DNA of 64,000 nucleotides from Rhizobium lentis (GCF_017352135.1 NZ_CP071455.1:620001-684000); one strand, 5' to 3'. Positions 7,274-15,864 are shown, counted from the first letter of the stretch. Numbers and translations are program-made. Notes: generated by a model from the sequence alone, not told the origin.

Positions 7274-8209
7274 ATGGTCATGCAGCAATCAACATCGTCA
7301 ACGGCCGTCCCGGTGACGGCGCGCCGGCGCGACAAGGGGCGGCTGATGCAGGAAGCGGCCATGCTCGCGCCGGCCGTGATCCTGCTGACCGTCTTCCTGA
7401 TCGTGCCGTTCTTCCTGTCCTTCTGGACGGCCATGACCAATCAGCCTCTGGTGCCGCGGCCGACACCCGTCCGGTTCATCTGGTTCAGCAATTTCATCCG
7501 CATCTTCAAGGACGAGCTCTTCTGGACCGCCCTCTGGAACGTGTCGCGCTTCACCTTCTGGATCATTCCGGCGCAGTGCGGCCTCGCTTTCGCGACGGCG
7601 CTGCTGCTGCATCAAAAGCTGCCGCTGCGCAATCTGTTGCGCGGCATGTTCTTTCTGCCGGCGATCACCTCAATGGTGGTGGTCTGCGTCATCTGGGGAA
7701 CCCTGTTCCAGTATCCCACCGGGCCGTTCAACCAGATCCTCGGCTTCCTCTCCGGCGGAGCGATCCAGCCGATCGATTGGCTCGGCGACCCGCAGTGGGC
7801 GATGTTCTCGATCGTCCTACTCTCGGCCTGGCAAGCCTATGGCTTCCAGATGATCGTCTACCTCGCCGGCCTTCAGGGTATTCCCGACGAACTGTACGAT
7901 GCCGCCAAGATCGACGGCGCCAACGCCTTCCGGCGTTTCTGGCACGTGACCATGCCCGGCCTGCGGCCGACCCACGTCTTCGTCCTCGTGATTACGACGA
8001 TCCAGGCGTTCAAGCTTTATACGCAGGTCGCCATCCTGACGCAGGGCGGACCGAAGAGCAGCACCGAAACGGTGGTGCATTACATGGTCCGTGCCGGCTT
8101 CGAGGAGCAGAAAATGGGCTATGCCTCCGCCGTCTCGGTGATCCTGTTCGTCATCGTTCTCATCATCGCGCTGATCCAGCGCCAGCTCTTGAGGCGCTTC
8201 GATGTCTGA
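7274..8209 (+). CDS. CUT1 ABC permease, MalF-like
   Basis: ATG 7274 has a GAGGAGG site; the longer frame reads through the hairpin and is rejected. The 311-residue product has a short basic N-terminus (TARRRDKGRL) and six predicted membrane helices, the first at about residues 28-50 (AMLAPAVILLTVFLIVPFFL). The EAA loop that contacts the ATPase is present (DELYDAAKIDGANAFRRFWH followed by VTMPGLRP). It forms the inner-membrane channel with the next gene product, which overlaps its end by eight bases. The operon has no ATPase gene. Confidence 0.85.
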   Translation: MVMQQSTSSTAVPVTARRRDKGRLMQEAAMLAPAVILLTVFLIVPFFLSFWTAMTNQPLVPRPTPVRFIWFSNFIRIFKDELFWTALWNVSRFTFWIIPAQCGLAFATALLLHQKLPLRNLLRGMFFLPAITSMVVVCVIWGTLFQYPTGPFNQILGFLSGGAIQPIDWLGDPQWAMFSIVLLSAWQAYGFQMIVYLAGLQGIPDELYDAAKIDGANAFRRFWHVTMPGLRPTHVFVLVITTIQAFKLYTQVAILTQGGPKSSTETVVHYMVRAGFEEQKMGYASAVSVILFVIVLIIALIQRQLLRRFDV

Positions 8210-9095
8210 TATTGCTCTGTCCATCCCGCAATCGCGCGTGGCGCAGCCTCGCTCGGCTACCCGGGTTCTGCGAGCCATCCAGGTGACTTGCATCTTCATC
8301 ATCGCCCTGGTGATCGTGTCTCCGCTGCTGCTCCTGGTCGTGGCGAGCCTCAAGGACGACCGGTTCCAGATTCTGGCCGATATGGGCAGCTTCCGCGCCT
8401 TCTGGGTTTCGAATCCGACGCTTTCCAACTACGCCGAGGTCGGCCACCTCTCGGGCGAACTCGCCTTCGGGCGCTACCTCATCAACTCGCTGATCATCCT
8501 GATCACGACGGTTTGTTCCGGGCTGATCGTCAATTCGATGGCCGGCTTCGTTCTGGCCTGGGGGTCGCTCAAGGGCCGCGCCGTCATCCTGGCGATCGTG
8601 ATTGCGCTTTACGTGATTCCGCAGGAGAGCATCATCATGCCCCTCGTGATCATGGTCTCGCGGGCGGGAATGTCCGACACCTTTGCGGTGCAGATCGTGC
8701 CTTGGGTCGCGAGCCCTCTCTATATCTTCCTGTTCTACCAGTTCTTTTCGCAGCTGCCGAAGGAACTGCTGGAAGCCGCCGAGATCGATGGCGCAAGCTT
8801 TTTCCGGGCCTACCGATCGATCTTCCTGCCGCTCAGCCTGCCCGCCCTAGCCACCGTCTCGATCCTGATGGGGATCGAGACCTGGAACCAGTATCTCTGG
8901 CCGATCCTCGTCACGCAGACGGACTACGCCCGGCCGATCGCGGTCGCCATCGCGACCTTCTTCGGACAGGACAGCATCTACTGGGATCGCGCGATGGCCG
9001 CCTCCGTTTTGATGATGATCCCGATCCTGGGACTCTACCTCGCATTCCAGCGCTGGTTCGTGAGTTCCTTCATCGGCTCCGCCGTGAAAGGTTGA
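8202..9095 (+). CDS. CUT1 ABC permease, MalG-like
   Basis: The start overlaps the end of the preceding permease, indicating translational coupling. The 297-residue protein has six membrane helices, the first at about residues 28-48 (VTCIFIIALVIVSPLLLLVV), and an EAA loop (KELLEAAEIDGASFFRAYRS followed by IFLPLSLPA). It is the second half of the importer channel and would dock a shared MsmK/UgpC-type ATPase. The gene ends three bases before the GH32 start, so uptake and hydrolysis are co-expressed. Confidence 0.85.
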   Translation: MSDIALSIPQSRVAQPRSATRVLRAIQVTCIFIIALVIVSPLLLLVVASLKDDRFQILADMGSFRAFWVSNPTLSNYAEVGHLSGELAFGRYLINSLIILITTVCSGLIVNSMAGFVLAWGSLKGRAVILAIVIALYVIPQESIIMPLVIMVSRAGMSDTFAVQIVPWVASPLYIFLFYQFFSQLPKELLEAAEIDGASFFRAYRSIFLPLSLPALATVSILMGIETWNQYLWPILVTQTDYARPIAVAIATFFGQDSIYWDRAMAASVLMMIPILGLYLAFQRWFVSSFIGSAVKG

Positions 9096-9098
9096 CAT

Positions 9099-10814
9099 AT
9101 GACAGACCAAGCGATTTCTCAGCCCCATCAGCGCGGGCGGGAGACAATCAACGCTGTCCTGCCTGCCGGAACCATGATCCACGCGTGGATCAAGGCATCG
9201 GCCGGAAACAGCTCGGGATGGCTGACCGCATATGTCGCCGGCGAGCCGGCAGCAGCCGTCGAAACAGCAAATCCCGACGAGTTTGAGTTCCGGCAACTGA
9301 CGCTGGAAAGCGGCGGAGACACGGTCTTCTCCTTCGATCCGGTAACGACCGATATCTCGGTTCTCTATGCCTTCCTTCCATCTCGCGTTCTCGAAGAAGG
9401 CATCCGGCTGCTCCATGTCCGGCCTGCCAATGCCGCCCCTGAAGTTGCCGGCGGCTATCATTTCCGCCCGCCTTTCGGCTGGATGAACGATCCCAATGGC
9501 TTCGGGAGATTCGACGGCAGACTGCACCTCTTCTACCAACACTATCCGCATAGCCTTCGCTGGAACAATATGCATTGGGGCCATGCGGTCTCCGACGACT
9601 ATCTTCGCTGGACCCATCTTCCCGTCTTCCTTCCCCCTTCGGAAGAAATCGCCGCGCGCGCCGATGGGCGGGGCGGCGCATTTTCCGGCTCGGCGATCGC
9701 TCTCCCCGGCGAGGCCGGCCTGCGTATCTTCTTTACCGAGCATGTGAAGGACCGGGAGCCGGAGGAGCAGGTTCAGTTCACGGCCGTCACCCGTGATTTC
9801 GTCAAAGCCGAGCCGGCAACCCTCATCCTGCCGGCGCGCCCAGCGGGTCTCGGCCTCACCACCGACTTCCGCGATCCCTATGTGTTCCGGGGGCCTGACG
9901 GCAAATGGAAGATGTTGCTGGGGACGCGAGACCGCGAGGGCGGCGTGATCCTGCTCTATGAAACCGAGGATCCGGCTGCGGCGGCGGGATGGACCTTTCT
10001 CGGCGTTATCCACCGCGAAAACCGTTTCGGAATGACGGCGGCGGAGTGCCCATGCCTGATTCCGGTCGACGGCCCCGCAAACGACCCATCGACGCGATGG
10101 GCGCTGATCTTCGGTCTTCTGACCAGCCGCGACCCGGCAACCGGCCGGCGCAACGTGACGCTTGCGACCGTCGGCCGCTTCGATGGCCTGAGGTTTGCCG
10201 TGGAATTCGAACAGGAACTCGATTTCGGCACCGACGCCTACGCGTTCCAGGCCTTCGTCGACGAGACCGGCCCGATCGGGATCGCGTGGCTGGCGAACTG
10301 GACCGATGTCTCCAGGGAAACGGACATGCCGACGGCGATGACGCTGCCGCGCCGGCTGGCGTTGCGCGGCGGCGCATTGATCACGCCGCCGATCGGTGCC
10401 GTAGAAAGCCTGCGGCAGCGCCGACTGGATGCCGGAGGCTTGCTGGACGGCCTTCCCGTCGACCTCGCCAATGGCGCCGTCGAAATCCTGCTCACTCTGG
10501 CCGAGGCCGGCAACGCCTTCCGCCTCGCATTTGAACATCCCGAGGCGAAGGTCGAAGTTGAGTTGAACGAGGATGGGCTGAGCATTCCGTTTTCGCTGGC
10601 GAATGCCAAGACGTCACCGCGCTACATCGCCGCCGGCGCACGCCCATCGACAGTCCGGATATTCCTGGACGCAGGCTCGATCGAGGTCTTCGCCGACGAT
10701 GGCCGCTGGACGGGGACCAAGCGGCTCCCCGGTTTCAACGGGGTCAACTCCGTGCGCCTTGTCGCGCCCGCCGGCAATGTGCTTGCCGCCGAAATCTGGC
10801 AGCTTGGTCTTTGA
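9099..10814 (+). CDS. Glycoside hydrolase family 32 (invertase/levanase/fructosidase type)
   Basis: The 571-residue protein has all three GH32 signature sites: WMNDPNG at 128-134 with nucleophile Asp131, RDP at 258-260 with the transition-state Asp259, and EC at 316-317 with acid/base Glu316. The five-bladed propeller spans about 120-420 and a C-terminal beta-sandwich follows (AGSIEVFADDGRWTGT near the end). About 110 residues precede the catalytic domain, which simple invertases lack. There is no signal peptide, so it acts in the cytoplasm on imported sucrose, raffinose-type sugars or short fructans. Family membership is certain; exact linkage preference is not. Confidence 0.9.
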   Translation: MTDQAISQPHQRGRETINAVLPAGTMIHAWIKASAGNSSGWLTAYVAGEPAAAVETANPDEFEFRQLTLESGGDTVFSFDPVTTDISVLYAFLPSRVLEEGIRLLHVRPANAAPEVAGGYHFRPPFGWMNDPNGFGRFDGRLHLFYQHYPHSLRWNNMHWGHAVSDDYLRWTHLPVFLPPSEEIAARADGRGGAFSGSAIALPGEAGLRIFFTEHVKDREPEEQVQFTAVTRDFVKAEPATLILPARPAGLGLTTDFRDPYVFRGPDGKWKMLLGTRDREGGVILLYETEDPAAAAGWTFLGVIHRENRFGMTAAECPCLIPVDGPANDPSTRWALIFGLLTSRDPATGRRNVTLATVGRFDGLRFAVEFEQELDFGTDAYAFQAFVDETGPIGIAWLANWTDVSRETDMPTAMTLPRRLALRGGALITPPIGAVESLRQRRLDAGGLLDGLPVDLANGAVEILLTLAEAGNAFRLAFEHPEAKVEVELNEDGLSIPFSLANAKTSPRYIAAGARPSTVRIFLDAGSIEVFADDGRWTGTKRLPGFNGVNSVRLVAPAGNVLAAEIWQLGL

Positions 10815-10870
10815 TCCCAGGAGGAGAAGGCAAGGCGGCATCGCCCACTGCCGTGTCCTGACCCTACGAA

Positions 10871-10894
10871 GCACGGCCGCCAGGGCGGCCGTGC
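10871..10894 (+). terminator. Terminator of the fructan operon
   Basis: A perfect 10-base-pair GC-rich stem (GCACGGCCGC / GCGGCCGTGC) with a four-base loop is followed by GTTCTC, 56 bases after the GH32 stop. Confidence 0.7.
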
Positions 10895-11061
10895 GTTCTC
10901 ATCCCTTCTGCGTCCGCCGTCTGACGGCGTCGCTGAAGCTGCGCCCATGACCGAACTCGGCAACATGATCCCAGCGCAGAACCGTGGCAAGCAGTTCGTC
11001 CGGTATCGTACAGCAACGAATAGAGTGCCAACGACTTTCCTCTTCATCTCAGGAGAGAAAA

Positions 11062-11589
11062 ATGTCTTCCTTATCTTCACTGCGCCCTGCGCCGAATTGC
11101 AAAGAAACGTCGAAAATCGAATTGGAAATCGTCGAACTGACACCGGCCTTGCGCGCCTTTGCCCGACGGTTTCTGCGCAGCGAGGACGACATCGATGACC
11201 TCGTTCAGGAAACCTTGCTGAAGGCGCTGAACTCGCTTCATCTCTACAAACCCGGCACCTCGCTCAAATCCTGGCTTTTCACCATCCTTCGAAACACGTT
11301 CTGTACCAATTACCGCCGGCAGAAACGCGAACCAGCCGGAATGGACGCGGCGATGGAACAGGTGGCGATCGCTCCAACCCAGGAGTGGGTCCTGCGGGAG
11401 CGTGAGCTGCAGCGGGCATTGACGTTTCTTTCCGACGACCGGCGTCGGGCCCTGACATTGGTGGCTGCCGGAACGAGTTACGAGGATGCCGCCAGGATGT
11501 GCGGGTGCCGGATCGGCACGTTGAAAAGCCGTGTGAGCCGCGCCCGTGAGTGCCTGGCTCAGATGCTCGGAAACCACCTCGTCGACTGA
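11062..11589 (+). CDS. Orphan ECF sigma factor
   Basis: ATG 11062 has a well-placed AGGAGAG site and gives 175 residues. Region 2 (RAFARRFLRSEDDIDDLVQE, then KSWLFTILRNTFCTNYRRQK) and region 4 (ALTLVAAGTSYEDAARMCGC, then IGTLKSRVSRARECL) are complete. It is an extracytoplasmic-function sigma factor that directs RNA polymerase to a stress or envelope regulon. No anti-sigma gene lies next to it on the same strand; the NrsF gene at 12002-12646 belongs to another sigma factor. The last part of the gene converges with two small membrane-protein genes. The ECF subgroup could not be assigned by eye. Confidence 0.85.
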   Translation: MSSLSSLRPAPNCKETSKIELEIVELTPALRAFARRFLRSEDDIDDLVQETLLKALNSLHLYKPGTSLKSWLFTILRNTFCTNYRRQKREPAGMDAAMEQVAIAPTQEWVLRERELQRALTFLSDDRRRALTLVAAGTSYEDAARMCGCRIGTLKSRVSRARECLAQMLGNHLVD

Positions 11590-11610
11590 GCACCTTGCGC
11601 CGTCTTGTGC

Positions 11611-11781
11611 TCACATCCTTTGCATCACGCCGTAAACGAGAATCGAGACGTAGAGCAAAAAGGTGATGGCGACCATCGTCGCGATCAGAGCGATGGCCAG
11701 CCACAGGGGTTTCGTGCCGTTCCGCTGCTGTTCAGCATTCAGCCGGTCCACTCGGATAGGGTCCTCTTTGGGCCACTTCAT
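11611..11781 (-). CDS. Tiny single-span membrane protein, fourth gene of the sigF operon
   Basis: Only the ATG at 11781 makes sense, because it overlaps the stop of the upstream small gene (TGATG). The 56-residue product has a charged N-terminus (MKWPKEDPIRVDRLNAEQQR) and one hydrophobic helix at about residues 27-50 (LWLAIALIATMVAITFLLYV). Its function is unknown. Order and strand make it the last gene after sigF, nrsF and the 50-residue protein. A role at the inner membrane linked to the NrsF/SigF switch is possible but unproven. Confidence 0.55.
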   Translation of the reverse strand: MKWPKEDPIRVDRLNAEQQRNGTKPLWLAIALIATMVAITFLLYVSILVYGVMQRM

Positions 11782-11933
11782 CAGGGATTGGCTTCCCTTG
11801 AATATAGCGTGGACTGCTCGCTTGTGCTGGTCGAGTTCCACGAAAGCGTCGCGCCGAGCACGATCAAAAGCCCGACCAGTACGATGGCCCCGATATAAAT
11901 CAAAAAAGCACGACGATCCGATTCCTGGCTCAT
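11781..11933 (-). CDS. Tiny single-span membrane protein, third gene of the sigF operon
   Basis: This 50-codon gene has a good AGGAG site seven bases before its ATG at 11933. The product has a short charged start (MSQESDRRAF), one membrane helix at about residues 11-31 (LIYIGAIVLVGLLIVLGATL) and a Ser/Thr-rich tail. Its stop overlaps the next start, so the two small proteins are translationally coupled and may act as a pair. It begins 68 bases after the nrsF stop on the same strand. I recognise no family. Confidence 0.55.
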   Translation of the reverse strand: MSQESDRRAFLIYIGAIVLVGLLIVLGATLSWNSTSTSEQSTLYSREANP

Positions 11934-12001
11934 CTTCCGCTCCTTCGTCCCTCGAACCAGACAAGACCCGGAATGTTCCGGTCAACCGGCTGAGAAACAA
12001 T

Positions 12002-12646
12002 CTACCAGCGCAGCAGGCGGGGCCCGGACACGGCGCCGACAGCCGCGGTGAGCAGGATGCCGAGTGTGTACCAGATCAACACGAAGGGCATGCCGTTTTC
12101 GGTGCAGAACCAGGAATAGACCCAGGCGCCGGCTCCTCCCGCGGCAATGCCAGTGACGAAGCCGGTCAGCCGCAGGTCCACCGGCGCGGCGCGGCGCAGG
12201 GCCCAGACCGCACCGGCATAGACCGGGATCGCAAAGCCGATGATGAACAGTGGGCAATGCAGTGCCGAGGAACCGAGGATCAGCACCCGATAGGCTTCGA
12301 TCGGGCCCATCATAAGCTGGACGGCTGCGACGGCCGCCATGGCGGCGAAGATCAAGCCAAGAATACCGAAAAGACGTCCCTCGGAACCATCGGGACGGGA
12401 AAGCCGAAAGACGGCTGCAAAAGCCGCCACGGCAATCAGCGTGTTGTAGGCTGATTTCATCCAGAAGACCGGCTGCGTCAGGACATCAGGCATGTCGACC
12501 CTGAGACCGACGATGGCCAGCATCAGCAGCAGAGACAGGCCGAGGGCGGGCAGTATGCCAAGCGCGAGCCGACGGCGCAGCGCATGGCGCGGCACGGGTT
12601 TCAGGTCGCTTACAAGCCTCTCGATGATGTCGTCCGTCTCTGTCAC
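12002..12646 (-). CDS. nrsF: NrsF (DUF1109) membrane anti-sigma factor
   Basis: The 214-residue protein has a short cytoplasmic N-terminus (MTETDDIIERLVSDLKPVPR) of the kind that holds the sigma factor, then six membrane helices from about residue 28 (LALGILPALGLSLLLMLAIV) to the C-terminus (TLGILLTAAVGAVSGPRLLRW ending). This is the DUF1109/NrsF layout. Its ATG overlaps the sigma stop (ATGA), the usual coupling between an anti-sigma and its target. NrsF proteins keep SigF at the membrane until released by oxidants, sulfite or metals in the systems studied; the inducing signal here is inferred. Confidence 0.85.
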   Translation of the reverse strand: MTETDDIIERLVSDLKPVPRHALRRRLALGILPALGLSLLLMLAIVGLRVDMPDVLTQPVFWMKSAYNTLIAVAAFAAVFRLSRPDGSEGRLFGILGLIFAAMAAVAAVQLMMGPIEAYRVLILGSSALHCPLFIIGFAIPVYAGAVWALRRAAPVDLRLTGFVTGIAAGGAGAWVYSWFCTENGMPFVLIWYTLGILLTAAVGAVSGPRLLRW

Positions 12647-13191
12647 GATGTGCCCCGCAATCTCTCGCCGAGCGCCTTGAGCGCCCGATGGATGCCGACT
12701 TTTACCGCTGATTCGGACTGGCCGGTGCGCTTTGCCGTGTCGGCGACCGATTGGCCCTCCAGTTTCACCTGCCGGATCAGTTCCTGTTGCTTCGGCGACA
12801 AGCCCTCGAGCAACCGCTCGACGTCCAGGCGGGCCGTCAGCCCTTCCTCATCGAAGTCACTTTCAAACTCCTCGCCGAGCTCGGTCTCGGCCATCCTGCG
12901 TCCGCCGCGGCCGCGGTGATGGTCGATCAGCTTGTAGCGGGCGATCGAGAAGAACCAGGCCGTAAAAGCTCTTTCCCGGTCATAAGTAGCTCGCCGGGAA
13001 TGCAGTGCCAGCAATGTCTCCTGAACCAGGTCTTCCATATCCGCTTTCATCGCAGAGGCCATTCTGCGGCTGTAATACCCGACAAGCAGGACGCGCAACG
13101 CCGTCAGCAAACGCCGATAGGCCGCCTCGTCGCCGTCAAGGGACAGAAGCATCAGTGCTTTCAAGACTTGTTCCGTATGGGCGATCGTCAT
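12643..13191 (-). CDS. sigF: ECF sigma factor of the SigF type, partner of NrsF
   Basis: I take ATG 13191 (MTIAHTEQVLKALMLLSLDG), giving 182 residues; an in-frame ATG at 13260 would add 23 residues lacking homology. Region 2 (ADMEDLVQETLLALHSRRAT, then AWFFSIARYKLIDHHR) and region 4 (LSPKQQELIRQVKLEGQSVA, then GQSESAVKVGIHRALKAL) are both complete. An acidic linker (ELGEEFESDFDEEG) joins them. SigF/NrsF pairs in other alphaproteobacteria control responses to oxidised methionine, sulfite or heavy metals, often including a molybdopterin sulfoxide reductase or sulfite oxidase. The remnant of such a gene lies directly upstream. Confidence 0.85.
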   Translation of the reverse strand: MTIAHTEQVLKALMLLSLDGDEAAYRRLLTALRVLLVGYYSRRMASAMKADMEDLVQETLLALHSRRATYDRERAFTAWFFSIARYKLIDHHRGRGGRRMAETELGEEFESDFDEEGLTARLDVERLLEGLSPKQQELIRQVKLEGQSVADTAKRTGQSESAVKVGIHRALKALGERLRGTS

Positions 13192-13207
13192 GCTGTCAGA
13201 CAGTTCA

Positions 13208-13232
13208 TTCGGGCAAACAGCCGATCGGTTAC
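13208..13232 (-). promoter_or_regulatory. Possible SigF-type promoter ahead of sigF
   Basis: On the minus strand GTAACC (13232-13227) is followed after 15 bases by CGAA (13211-13208), close to the GTAACC / CGAA pattern I recall for Caulobacter SigF promoters, with one base less in the spacer. It would give autoregulation and a very short leader. The match is short, so this is tentative. Confidence 0.35.
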
Positions 13233-13414
13233 AGGGAAGAGTAAAAACAATTGCGGACATCACAGCTCTATCACATGCGCTTGAGGCTGTAACGCATCTC
13301 CACACCCTCTCGAATGCTTGGGTGGGAGCCGTCGGCGGGGCGCCGGCGGACACGGCAAACCCATGTCAGGAGAGTTCATGGCCAAGCTTTTTCCTACCCT
13401 TGCAGCCTGCGCCA

Positions 13415-13641
13415 GATATTTCGCCTGCTTGTAACCGAGCTGCCGCTCGACCCTGAGCCTTAACGGCGCTCCATGCGTCACTTTGAGGTCTCGGCCATTC
13501 ATCGAATAGGCAAGTATCGTCTGCGGATGGAAGGCATCGACAGATGCTCTCATAATACCAGCCGCTGCCATCGAGTGTCTTTTCGTATTCGTCCGCGCAG
13601 TGGAACACGATGTAGCGGGCCTCCGGTTTCAGGCCGAGGCA
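13415..13641 (-). pseudogene. Remnant of a molybdopterin sulfite-oxidase/MsrP-family gene
   Basis: Two frames on the minus strand together read like the C-terminal core of a sulfite-oxidase-type molybdopterin enzyme. The first gives CLGLKPEARYIVFHCADEYE then LDGSGWYYESI. The second, after a frame break near 13545, gives SVDAFHPQTILAYSMNGRDL then HGAPLRLRVERQLGYKQAKY. A few codons are missing at the junction. Both ends of the gene are gone; the remaining C-terminus is scrambled. The fragment sits between a Crp-type gene and sigF on the same strand, where a SigF target gene would be expected. Confidence 0.7.
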
Positions 13642-13674
13642 CTGCCGAGATATAGCTGCCGCTGTTACAGTAAG

Positions 13675-14391
13675 CTATCGCTTCGTTTTTTTCAGAGGGC
13701 CGATCAGCCGCTCATACTCCTCCTCCGCCTTGCCGTAGGCATCGGCGGCGAATTCCTCCAGGCCAGGGCGATCCCGGACGATCACCAGGCCGCGGACGGA
13801 GCGGATGAAATGGTTGCCCTCGAGCATATGCAGAGCCGTGGTGACGCTCGGCCGCCTGACCGCGAGCATCCAGGCGATGAACTCGTGCGTCAAAGCGAGC
13901 TTATCACCGTCGATTCGGTCATGGCACATCAATATCCAGCGGGCCAGCCGCTCGTCGATCCCGTGAATCGCATTGGAGAGCGCGGTGAACCCGGCCTGAA
14001 CCGCGAGGACATGCGTGCTCCTGTGGAGCAGGCCGGCAAACACCGGCTGGGTTTTCATCAAATCCGCCAGCTTGTCCTGCGCCAACCGATAGGCAAAGCC
14101 AGGCACCTGGACGGCGACCTCGTTGATGCTGATCCCGGCGTCAATCGCCGCTCCGGTAGGTGCAAATCCGTCACGGCCGAACAAACCGGCTTCGACGCGA
14201 TTGCCCTCGGGCGAGATGTTGATGACCGAACCGACGCCCGAGCAGGGAAAATAGGCGTACTCAATCGTTGCGCCGGCCTCGGCAATGACAAAGCCGCGGG
14301 GAGTGTCAGTCGGTTCGAGATGGGATTGGACGGCCGCAAACTCCTCCTCGGGCAAGAGCGCAAGTAAACGATTTTCCTTGTACGGTGTCAT
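13675..14391 (-). CDS. Crp/Fnr-family regulator, paralogue 1
   Basis: The open frame extends far upstream, but ATG 14391 (MTPYKENRLLALLPEEEFAA) gives the family's usual length, 238 residues. Residues 15-135 form the cNMP-like sensory beta-roll (AYFPCSGVGSVINI, RVEAGLFGRDGFAP), and residues about 150-225 the winged helix (LALTHEFIAWMLAVRRPSVT followed by ALHMLEGNHFIRSVRG). The sensory domain has no Fnr-type cysteine cluster, so an iron-sulfur oxygen sensor is unlikely. It is divergent from paralogue 2. Two more paralogues occur within 7 kb. Confidence 0.8.
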   Translation of the reverse strand: MTPYKENRLLALLPEEEFAAVQSHLEPTDTPRGFVIAEAGATIEYAYFPCSGVGSVINISPEGNRVEAGLFGRDGFAPTGAAIDAGISINEVAVQVPGFAYRLAQDKLADLMKTQPVFAGLLHRSTHVLAVQAGFTALSNAIHGIDERLARWILMCHDRIDGDKLALTHEFIAWMLAVRRPSVTTALHMLEGNHFIRSVRGLVIVRDRPGLEEFAADAYGKAEEEYERLIGPLKKTKR

Positions 14392-14679
14392 TGCTTCTGC
14401 CAATGCTCCCCCGGAAGTGCGCGGTATTCGAGGCTGTGTGAGCGATTCAGATAGAGAACGACGGCTCGCTGTTTTTCTCATACACGCAACTCGCAAGCCC
14501 TTGCTTGGTTCCCCGGCCTCAGGGGTGGATCTCGCGGGTGTCCCACCGAACCGCAGGCGCGGGCCAGGACTGATCAAACGGATACTGACGGTCTGTACGC
14601 TAGTGCACAGTGTATTGCTCAACGATTCTAGATGGTTAGGTTCGCCCGCAGCAGGGGTCGCATTAACACCGATGCGCGG

Positions 14680-15405
14680 ATGGACATGGATGACCAACAA
14701 TTGAATTTCCGGAATGAACTTTTGCGCGCCATGGGCCCGCAGGAGCAGGCACTCCTGCTGCCGCATCTGCAGCCCGTCGATCTCGAGGTGCCCACCATCC
14801 TCGAAATGGAGAATAGCCCGGTCAGCGACGTCTACATTCTCGAATCAGGGCTCGCCTCGATCGTGGCGAGATTTCCAGGCGGACGCGATATCGAAGTGGG
14901 CATCGTCGGCCGCGAGGGCATGACGGGCGCGGCCGTCATCCTGGGCGGTAATCAGTCCGCGAACCGGACGTTCATGCAAGTTGCCGGCCATGGCTTCAAA
15001 TTGCCGGCCTCGGTCCTTTCTGCGGCGATGGAGGAAAGCCGCCCCTTACGCAGCCTGCTTCTTGCCTATGTCCAGGCGCTGCTCGCGCAGACAACGTCGA
15101 CGGTGCTGGCAAACGGCCACGCCAAACTCGAGGAGCGGCTGGCCCGATGGCTGCTGATGGTCCATGACCGGACCGATGGCGCGACCATCTGGCTGACCCA
15201 CGAGTTTCTGGCGGTGATGCTCGGCGTCCGCCGCGCCGGCGTGACGGTTGCGCTGCATCTGCTGGAAGGCAAAGGGCTGATCCGCTCCACGCGGCGCCAG
15301 ATCGTCATCCTCAACCGCCGGGGATTGATCGAAGAGGCGCATGGATCTTACGGCGCTGCCGAAGAAGAATACCGGCGGCTGATCGGGAAGGATCTCGCCC
15401 GCTGA
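14680..15405 (+). CDS. Crp/Fnr-family regulator, paralogue 2
   Basis: I take ATG 14680 (MDMDDQQLNFRNELLRAMGP), giving 241 residues. The beta-roll (DVYILESGLASIVARFPGGR, EVGIVGREGMTGAAVILGG) is followed by a dimer helix and a helix-turn-helix (IWLTHEFLAVMLGVRRAGVT, then LHLLEGKGLIRSTRRQIV). It lacks the Fnr cysteines. The 288-base space shared with paralogue 1 carries a GCTAGTG element at 14599 also seen before paralogue 4. The effector and targets are unknown. Confidence 0.8.
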   Translation: MDMDDQQLNFRNELLRAMGPQEQALLLPHLQPVDLEVPTILEMENSPVSDVYILESGLASIVARFPGGRDIEVGIVGREGMTGAAVILGGNQSANRTFMQVAGHGFKLPASVLSAAMEESRPLRSLLLAYVQALLAQTTSTVLANGHAKLEERLARWLLMVHDRTDGATIWLTHEFLAVMLGVRRAGVTVALHLLEGKGLIRSTRRQIVILNRRGLIEEAHGSYGAAEEEYRRLIGKDLAR

Positions 15406-15432
15406 AAAGCATGCCGCCGCCGCGCGAGCGCC

Positions 15433-15864
15433 TCAGGATCGCTCTCTCCGCACCTTCTCGGAGGTATGCCAGGCTCTGTCGATACTGCCTTCCTCAGCCT
15501 TGTGAAAGAATTGCGAGCAGACGAGCCAGCCTTTCAGCGGCCTCAGGATGAGGATGCAGGCGATGACGCTGAGCGGCAGGCTGACGATGAGATGCATCCA
15601 GATTGCCGGCTCGAACGTGAACTGGAACCAGAGGGCGAATGCGAGTGCCGGGACGGCGACGATCGACATCGCGAAGAAGGCCGGTCCATCCGCCGGATCC
15701 GCGAAGGAATAATCCAGTCCGCAGACTTCGCAGCCTCGGGCGAGCGTGAGATATCCGGAAAACAGATGACCGCGCTGGCACCGCGGGCAACGTCCCAAAA
15801 ATCCCGTGAGGGCAGGGTTGGTCGTTACCTGATAGTCGGTGGAAGCTTCGTGTTCGGGGTCCAT
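15433..15864 (-). CDS. DUF983 membrane protein with zinc-ribbon-like cysteines
   Basis: ATG 15864 is chosen for the GAGGAGA site in front of it; the product has 143 residues. Near residues 20-50 four cysteines in two pairs (RCPRCQRGHLF, then GCEVCGLDY) could bind zinc. Two membrane helices follow (AFFAMSIVAVPALAFALWFQ and IWMHLIVSLPLSVIACILIL), then the RPLKG turn and a charged tail. This is the DUF983 pattern, widespread in alphaproteobacteria and of unknown function. It converges with Crp paralogue 2. Confidence 0.8.
   Translation of the reverse strand: MDPEHEASTDYQVTTNPALTGFLGRCPRCQRGHLFSGYLTLARGCEVCGLDYSFADPADGPAFFAMSIVAVPALAFALWFQFTFEPAIWMHLIVSLPLSVIACILILRPLKGWLVCSQFFHKAEEGSIDRAWHTSEKVRRERS

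Noticed and set aside
5905..7440. 511-codon minus-strand frame across the sugar-binding protein gene
   Set aside because: Antisense to a clear solute-binding protein; GC-rich codon bias on this genome leaves long shadow frames open.
8847..10538. 563-codon minus-strand frame across GH32
   Set aside because: The plus strand carries all GH32 catalytic motifs; the minus product has no recognisable domain.
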